DNA of 64,000 nt from Caldilineaceae bacterium (lineage in GTDB: Bacteria > Chloroflexota > Anaerolineae > Caldilineales > Caldilineaceae): NCBI GenBank assembly GCA_022823185.1, contig JAJDXQ010000024.1:37146-101145 (forward strand). The letters are read 5' to 3'. A program made the translations under genes and the position numbers. Below, piece after piece: positions 59,252 to 64,000 of the stretch. Each line of letters starts with the position of its first letter. The first letter of the stretch is position 1. The notes under the pieces are model-generated. The model did no database searches. It saw only the letters and a program-made list of their open reading frames with translations, and was not told where the DNA came from.

Positions 59252-62200
59252 ATGCAAGCGAAACAGTCGGTTACTACGTTGGTCGGAGCGGTCGTGTTGT
59301 TGCTGTTCGCCCTGACCGTGGTCTCTTTCGTGCCCGGGAGCCCAACTATCCAATCCCTGGCCGCGCCGCTGCAGCAAGACCCCAAACCCCACGCCGGTTT
59401 CGAACAGCTTGACGGCTCAGTTTCGGCCGGTGACGATCTGACGATCAGCATCTTTTTCGCCAATTTCCCCTGCAACGACCTGAACGGCGACGGCGCCTGT
59501 GATTCTGACGACACATTCACGACCGTCACCTACCGCTTCGACCTGCTACAAGGAGACGCCAACGGACCCGACGCCGATAACTGTGAAGGGGAAGGGTTTG
59601 AAACTGTCCGCACTTTCAGCCCTGCGCAGTACAGCCATTGGAGCACCACAGGCGCGATATCTCTGAGCATCAACAAGGACTGTACCCCCGGCTCCTACGT
59701 GGTCAAGTGCACAATCACCTACACTGAAGACGGCTCAACCGAGGAGATCCCGCTCGCCTGTAACTGCGGCATCGCCATCGATCCCCCGTCAACCGCAACG
59801 CCTACCCCCACCCAAACGCATACGCCCACAGCCACCGCCACCCCTACTGAAACGCATACGCCCACCACGACGCCTACTCCTGCCAACACGGCCACGCCAA
59901 CGCACACACCCGAACCGCTGCCCCCTCCTTCCGGCAGAATCGACGGCGTGCCTTCCGTATCTGATGAAGGTACCCACATTCCCTTCACCATGACCTTCGA
60001 TTGGCTGGATAACTGGGACCAGTACAGCTACCGCGCCGACATCACTAATTCCGACGACGAAGACATGGACGTCTGTGAAGGGGCCGGCGTCGGCGGCAGC
60101 GGCGCCCGCACCGGCGATCTCGATGCCAATCGCAACGGCCAGGACACTGAACCCGGCGAGATCACCTCCGCCTGCCCGGCCGGCTCCTATACGCTGACCG
60201 TCACGCTCATCGCCCACGGCGGTTATACCTACACCGCAACCAAAGATTTCCAAATCATCGGCCTGTCTCTCCTCCCCAAGGAAACAGACACGCCCACGGC
60301 CACCAGCACGTCCGCGCCAACCGCAACCCCCACCAATACGCCGGACCAAAATGACCGGCCGGAAGGGAACCAGCCGCCCCCGCAACAACAGCCAACCGCT
60401 ACCGCCACCAATACGAACACATCCACGCCCACGGCGACCCATACGTCGGAACCGACCGCAACCCCCACCAACACACCCGATCAGAATCAGCCGCCAGGGG
60501 GAAACCAGCCCGCGCAGACCGCAACACCCACCAGCACGCCCGATCAGAATCAGCCGCCAGGCGGAAACCAGCCCGCGCAGACCGCAACACCCACCAACAC
60601 GCCAAGCCAGAATCAGCCGCCAGGCGGAAATCAGCCCACGCAGACCCCAACCGCCACCGCCACAGATCCCCCGCGGCAAAAACAGCCGCCGGCGCAAAAT
60701 CCCCCAGTGGTAAGGCAGCCCAATACCGCGACCCCGACCGTCACCGCGACGACCGCGCCCGCGCCTACGCCCACGGCCACAGCCCAAGTCTCCTTCGCCC
60801 CGCCCCCGAATCAGGCCAACCCAACGCTGACGCCGACATCCACGCCCACCGCGACCGCGCTGCCAACGCCAACCTACACGCCTACCTCAACGCCTACGCG
60901 CGAGTCCACCGTACCGCCCAGGAGTGACCTGCCAGACGACCTCTGGGAAATTATCATCACGATCGATATAGATAACCCGAACTATCCGGACAAAATCCCC
61001 GACCTGAGGGACGACACCGGCGACGACATCATCGATGTGATCGATACCGACGGCGACATCACCGACGTGATCGACACCGACACCGACGGCGATGACACTG
61101 ACGGCGACATCACCAACGTGATCGACACCGACGGCGATAGCGCCGACGAGGACATCACCGACCTCGACGATACTGGTGGCAGTACGCCCGACCACTACGC
61201 CGGCGACCGTACCGTCTGGAGCTGCCAGGAACACAGCGAACTGGTCAACTGGCTCGCCGCCCTCCGCCAGACCATGACCGACGGCAGCTATCCCAAGGCC
61301 GTCACCCAGCCCGCAACCATGAACGCCCGCCTCGGCCCCGGCCTGGCCTACGACGTCATCACCACACTGCCGCGAGGGACCCGCGCCAACATCATCGGCG
61401 TCGACCCGCGCGGCCAGTGGTTCCAGGTTGAAATCACCGGCCTCGACATCCCAGTCTGGATCTACCAGAGCCTGGCCGCAGTCGAGGGCACGCTCGATAC
61501 CGTCCCGGTGGTCTCTGCAGAGGAGCTCGCCAAGCTCCCAATCTCCGGTGCCGCCGGCAGCAGATCGATCGCGACCATCCAGCCGGAAATCATGAACGTG
61601 CGCATCGGCCCCGGCATCGATTACGATGTCCTCACCACCCTGCCCCAGGGCACACAGGTCGAAATCGTCGGCATCGACCCCAGCGGCGAATGGCTGCAGG
61701 TCGAGTTGGACGGGTTCAGCTCCCTCGGCTGGGTCTACCGCGAACTCGTCCAGGTCGACTGCCCGCTGGTCAACGTCCGCCGCATCACCGATAGCGAAAT
61801 CTCGCATCGGCCCGCCGCCCTGACCCAGACCTACGCCCTCTTCGCCTATTCCGGCCCCGGCCTCGCCTACGACATCGTAGCCACTATCCCGAAAGGGACC
61901 TGGGCCCAAATCATCGCCGTAGGCGACTGCCCGCCCAATGTCTGGTACCAGGTCATTGTCCCGGGCCTCGACGAGCCTGTCTGGGTCATCCGTGACTTTG
62001 TCAAGGTGGCTGTAGGCTCGCTCGCCGGCATCCCCCGCTACGGCGTCAACGACTTCTACCCGCCCGCCGCGGACGACCGGCCCATCGCCGTCACCCAGCC
62101 CATCACCATGAACGTGCGCTCCGGCCCCGGCCTGCACTACGACGTGGTCGCCGTCGTGCCCCAGGGCACGCAGGCCCGTATCTACGGCATCGACCCGACC

Positions 62201-62557
62201 GGCGACTGGATTCTTGTCGAACTGGAAGGACACAGTTCACTGGTCTGGATCTACTGCCACATGACCGAGGTGCGGGGTTCCTTGGAGGGCGTAAGATGGG
62301 TCACCGCGGCGGAAGTCGCGGCGCAGCCTGCCGTGCTCGTCCAGCCGGGAGCCTTCTACGCCAGGTCCGGTCCGGGCGCGGAGTACCGTTCGACCGCCAT
62401 CCTGCCCAGGGGCACATGGGCCAGCATCACCGGCATCAGCCCAGATTCCCAGTGGCTCCGCATCGCAGTCCCCGGCCTCAACGCCCCGGTCTGGATTCAC
62501 AGAGACTCTGTCAAGCTGATCGGCTCGCTCGCAAACGTCCCCCGCGTCACACAGTAA
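59252..62557 (+). CDS. Large secreted protein with Thr/Pro stalk, Asp-rich repeat and five SH3-like repeats
   Basis: A 1101-residue exported protein. ATG 59252 is preferred since a signal-peptide-like helix follows at once (LVGAVVLLLFALTVVSF); the frame is open further 5' but reads as unconserved Pro/Arg sequence. Residues about 40-170 are an extracellular domain with CNDLNGDGACDSDD, a calcium-binding-like loop. Thr/Pro-rich stalks (TPTPTQTHTPTATATPT) alternate with a second such domain (EDMDVCEGAGV) and three 21-residue QNQPPGGNQ repeats. An Asp/Gly/Thr stretch (DTDGDITDVIDTDTDGDDTD) leads to five bacterial SH3 repeats (about 85 residues each, core MNVRSGPGLHYDVVAVVPQG). Such repeats bind peptidoglycan or other wall polymers. 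No sortase signal is visible. Confidence 0.85.
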   Translation: MQAKQSVTTLVGAVVLLLFALTVVSFVPGSPTIQSLAAPLQQDPKPHAGFEQLDGSVSAGDDLTISIFFANFPCNDLNGDGACDSDDTFTTVTYRFDLLQGDANGPDADNCEGEGFETVRTFSPAQYSHWSTTGAISLSINKDCTPGSYVVKCTITYTEDGSTEEIPLACNCGIAIDPPSTATPTPTQTHTPTATATPTETHTPTTTPTPANTATPTHTPEPLPPPSGRIDGVPSVSDEGTHIPFTMTFDWLDNWDQYSYRADITNSDDEDMDVCEGAGVGGSGARTGDLDANRNGQDTEPGEITSACPAGSYTLTVTLIAHGGYTYTATKDFQIIGLSLLPKETDTPTATSTSAPTATPTNTPDQNDRPEGNQPPPQQQPTATATNTNTSTPTATHTSEPTATPTNTPDQNQPPGGNQPAQTATPTSTPDQNQPPGGNQPAQTATPTNTPSQNQPPGGNQPTQTPTATATDPPRQKQPPAQNPPVVRQPNTATPTVTATTAPAPTPTATAQVSFAPPPNQANPTLTPTSTPTATALPTPTYTPTSTPTRESTVPPRSDLPDDLWEIIITIDIDNPNYPDKIPDLRDDTGDDIIDVIDTDGDITDVIDTDTDGDDTDGDITNVIDTDGDSADEDITDLDDTGGSTPDHYAGDRTVWSCQEHSELVNWLAALRQTMTDGSYPKAVTQPATMNARLGPGLAYDVITTLPRGTRANIIGVDPRGQWFQVEITGLDIPVWIYQSLAAVEGTLDTVPVVSAEELAKLPISGAAGSRSIATIQPEIMNVRIGPGIDYDVLTTLPQGTQVEIVGIDPSGEWLQVELDGFSSLGWVYRELVQVDCPLVNVRRITDSEISHRPAALTQTYALFAYSGPGLAYDIVATIPKGTWAQIIAVGDCPPNVWYQVIVPGLDEPVWVIRDFVKVAVGSLAGIPRYGVNDFYPPAADDRPIAVTQPITMNVRSGPGLHYDVVAVVPQGTQARIYGIDPTGDWILVELEGHSSLVWIYCHMTEVRGSLEGVRWVTAAEVAAQPAVLVQPGAFYARSGPGAEYRSTAILPRGTWASITGISPDSQWLRIAVPGLNAPVWIHRDSVKLIGSLANVPRVTQ
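60482..60670 (+). repeat. Three tandem 63-bp in-frame repeats
   Basis: Units begin at 60482, 60545 and 60608 (CAGAATCAGCCGCCAGG), each encoding 21 residues starting QNQPPGGNQ and ending in Thr/Pro sequence. The first two copies are nearly identical in DNA and the third diverges at its end, indicating recent expansion by slippage or unequal crossing-over. Confidence 0.85.
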
Positions 62558-62592
62558 ACCGGACTCTCCCACAAAAGGGCACTTGAAGAAAC

Positions 62593-62628
62593 AAAAAGGG
62601 CCCCGCCTTCAGCAGCGGGGCCCTTTTT
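62593..62628. terminator. Bidirectional intrinsic terminator
   Basis: AAAAAGGGCCCCGC pairs perfectly with GCGGGGCCCTTTTT around an 8-base loop, 36 bases after the SH3 protein stop. It can end transcription on both strands, since the converging toxin gene ends about 100 bases beyond. Confidence 0.92.
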
Positions 62629-62731
62629 CTATCGCAGGACTTGATTCATCAAGAATGGTAGCGAATGAAAAGCACTCTGTTCCTCATAGACCACCTCATA
62701 CAACCTGTTTCTTCACATCCGCATCTGGCTA

Positions 62732-63130
62732 TCAATCCCTGGCATCCAACCTACTCAACGGACCCGGCCAACTTAAGATTTTCCCGTCAGCGGTCACCAA
62801 CTGGTGGCCCTCCATAGCAGTGCCGACGATGATACGGTCGGCTGGGTCGCCGTGCATATCTGGCAGCAGGCCCGCACGCGCCGCGATACCACCATCAACA
62901 GGGATCTCGATCAACCCCTGGTCCAGCAGATCACGGCGCCAGGCATCCAAGTCAAGGAGATGGTCAAGTCGACCCTTCTGAACCCGCATTCCAACTTCCC
63001 AGAACGACATGGCAGAGACAGCCGCATCGCCTTCCGGCAGCGCGCGTGCAATGACGCGACGGGTCTGCGGCCCCAGCCTGAGGTCGCCCTGTTCGTGCCA
63101 GATCAGGACATGCGTATCGAGGCGTATCAA
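62732..63130 (-). CDS. PIN-domain toxin (VapC-like)
   Basis: A 132-residue PIN-domain ribonuclease. I start at TTG 63130, which overlaps the antitoxin stop (TTGA) and follows GAGGAA; the protein then begins with the expected LIRLDTHVLIW, whose Asp is the first metal ligand. The second acidic residue is Glu in MSFWEVGMRV; the third and fourth lie in HGDPADRIIVGTA, and LVTADGKIL closes the site. VapC toxins cut tRNA or rRNA. The antitoxin gene directly precedes it. Size and motifs place it in the VapC group with Phd/YefM-type antitoxins. Confidence 0.92.
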   Translation of the reverse strand: MIRLDTHVLIWHEQGDLRLGPQTRRVIARALPEGDAAVSAMSFWEVGMRVQKGRLDHLLDLDAWRRDLLDQGLIEIPVDGGIAARAGLLPDMHGDPADRIIVGTAMEGHQLVTADGKILSWPGPLSRLDARD

Positions 63131-63408
63131 AACAGTTCCTCGTCGGAACTGTCCGTAGCTTCGAACCACTCTGCGGGCATCGGCTCCACGATGTCGCCCA
63201 GGATTCGGATATTGTCTCGATTGCGTCCAAAAGCCAGTCTCGTCTTTTCCCGGTACGGCAGCAGACGCGAAACCGGTTGTCCGTTCTTGGTGATCACAAT
63301 CTCTTCGCCGCTCTCAGCCACCTCATCCATCAGCCTCAGACATTTGGCCTCGAACTCAGATGCCTTGATGGTGCGAGGGCCTGTCGCTGCATTGCTAGCG
63401 GTGGGCAT
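63127..63408 (-). CDS. Phd/YefM-type antitoxin of the PIN toxin
   Basis: A 93-residue antitoxin. The N-terminal Phd/YefM DNA-binding domain is clear: IKASEFEAKCLRLMDEV, then ESGEEIVITKNGQPVSRLLPY. The C-terminal part (RNRDNIRILGDIVEPMPAEWF) would wrap round the toxin. Its stop overlaps the toxin start by four bases. It lies one base after a second, near-identical antitoxin, so the pair arose by tandem duplication; the toxin-binding tails have diverged more than the DNA-binding parts. Confidence 0.92.
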   Translation of the reverse strand: MPTASNAATGPRTIKASEFEAKCLRLMDEVAESGEEIVITKNGQPVSRLLPYREKTRLAFGRNRDNIRILGDIVEPMPAEWFEATDSSDEELF

Positions 63409-63409
63409 C

Positions 63410-63703
63410 TTAAGTTCCTTCTGCAGTTTGATGACTAAAGTCTCGACCCGTCACAGCGTCCCACTCCACATCAATCGGCTCATCAAGGTCCCCGTGCATC
63501 CGAAGAATGTCCCGATCGCGTCCAAACGGACTCCGTGGCTTCTCCCGGTAAGGCAACAGCCGCGAAACCGGCCGTCCGTTCTTGGTGATAACGATCTCTT
63601 CGCCGCTCTCGGCCACCTCGTCCATCAGCCTCAGACATTTGGCCTTGAACTCAGATGCCTTGATGGTGCGAGGACCCTTCGCTTGAGCGCTGTCGACCGG
63701 CAT
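63410..63703 (-). CDS. Second Phd/YefM-type antitoxin, no adjacent toxin of its own
   Basis: A 97-residue paralogue of the downstream antitoxin. Residues about 11-55 are nearly identical (IKASEFKAKCLRLMDEV, ESGEEIVITKNGRPVSRLLPY), while the tail differs (LRMHGDLDEPIDVEWDAV versus the other's). ATG 63703 follows AAGGGG. It may regulate the shared promoter, neutralise a distant toxin or be a relic whose toxin was lost. The promoter-operator region lies directly upstream. Confidence 0.9.
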   Translation of the reverse strand: MPVDSAQAKGPRTIKASEFKAKCLRLMDEVAESGEEIVITKNGRPVSRLLPYREKPRSPFGRDRDILRMHGDLDEPIDVEWDAVTGRDFSHQTAEGT

Positions 63704-63734
63704 GATGCACCCCTTCTATCTTCTGATGGCCGCA

Positions 63735-63760
63735 ATTGTAACATGGTTATGACCATGGTC
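63735..63760 (-). promoter_or_regulatory. Promoter and inverted-repeat operator of the antitoxin-toxin operon
   Basis: On the minus strand an extended -10, TGTTACAAT (63735-63743), is overlapped by an inverted repeat CATGGT-N4-ACCATG (63742-63757) and the palindrome GACCATGGTC (63751-63760). Such palindromes are usual binding sites for autorepressing Phd/YefM antitoxins. Confidence 0.45.
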
Positions 63761-63789
63761 GCGACGGGCCAGTGCAAAACAATCGCATC

Positions 63790-64000
63790 TCAATTCTGAA
63801 GCGCCTTGAGAAGATATTCCAGATCCCAGCCGGCAAGTTTGCGTCTGGCGGCGATGCCGACTTTGGCGCTTTTCTCTTTGCGTAGGAGGTCAAGAGCCAG
63901 GCGTCGCACGATTTCCAAGTTGTGCTGTGCATGGCCCTGGCGGATGCGGGTGTCGTCCTCGCCAAAGGCGATATCCAAGAGCCAGTGGGCTGAGTTTTCG
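63790..64000 (-). mobile_element. ISAs1-family transposase, C-terminal part only (continues past the window)
   Basis: About 69 codons read in from the right edge to TGA at 63790. WLLDIAFGEDDTRIRQGHA, then HNLEIVRRLALDLLRKEK and KRKLAGWD-like RRKLAGWDLEYLLKAL, are the conserved end of ISAs1 transposases; the Glu-Asp of AFGEDDTR belongs to the catalytic DDE region. Whether the element is whole lies beyond the window. The element end should lie a few tens of bases after the stop, close to the antitoxin promoter. Confidence 0.85.

Overview
The window is a GC-rich, gene-dense bacterial chromosome segment. It most resembles a Chloroflexota genome of the Caldilineae/Anaerolineae type. That assignment is inference from gene style: secreted proteins with Thr/Pro-rich stalks and SH3 repeats, several phytanoyl-CoA dioxygenase-like (PhyH) paralogues, a tandem DUF898 membrane protein, DnaE with a Pro/Ala-rich insert, and no operon-scale synteny with model organisms. 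No rRNA, CRISPR array or phage is visible. One tRNA is present, and an insertion-sequence remnant lies at the right edge.

Layout. 1-5.2 kb (minus): a YfhO-like membrane protein that runs off the left edge and starts with TTG, a GT2 glycosyltransferase, and a PdtaS/PdtaR-type two-component pair (HisKA_2 kinase plus ANTAR antiterminator). 5.2-5.5 kb: tRNA-Pro(CGG) with promoter and terminator. 5.7-8.9 kb (minus): PhyH plus Gfo/Idh oxidoreductase, then an MNT/HEPN toxin-antitoxin pair. 9.3-13.2 kb: a heterodimeric ABC exporter. 13.2-19.3 kb: cyclophilin, CaiB-type CoA-transferase, DUF898 protein, selenophosphate synthetase and Hsp20. 19.8-27.2 kb: dnaE, then rhaA-rhaB. 27.3-33 kb (minus): two PhyH proteins with a zinc alcohol dehydrogenase, then fabF-fabH. 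33.2-37.9 kb: a MarR regulator and a second heterodimeric ABC exporter. 38-41 kb: a membrane-anchored GH3-like protein. 41.6-50.8 kb: uvrB, gyrA, ECF sigma with a membrane partner, YhfC-like protease and dnaN. 51-58.5 kb: PhyH, an S51-like peptidase with a CysRS-like tail, a membrane-fused spermidine synthase-like protein, LmbE deacetylase, bactofilin-like membrane protein, DUF951 and Nif3. 58.5-62.6 kb: a SelW-like gene and a large secreted SH3 protein. 62.7-64 kb: VapBC-like toxin-antitoxin with a duplicated antitoxin, and the end of an ISAs1-type transposase.

The most notable observation is that two genes are interrupted by an in-frame UGA exactly where selenocysteine is known in their families: SelD (codon 17, C-A-G-U) and a SelW/Rdx protein (codon 14, C-V-Q-U). 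Both continue in frame with conserved sequence and have a hairpin just after the UGA. The organism therefore very probably decodes UGA as selenocysteine and makes its own selenophosphate with a selenoprotein SelD. Automatic gene calling would truncate both genes.

Both ABC pairs show complementary degeneration of one ATP site. Recurrent sigma-70-like promoters have -10 boxes of the TATACT/TATAAT type, often in the extended TGn form.
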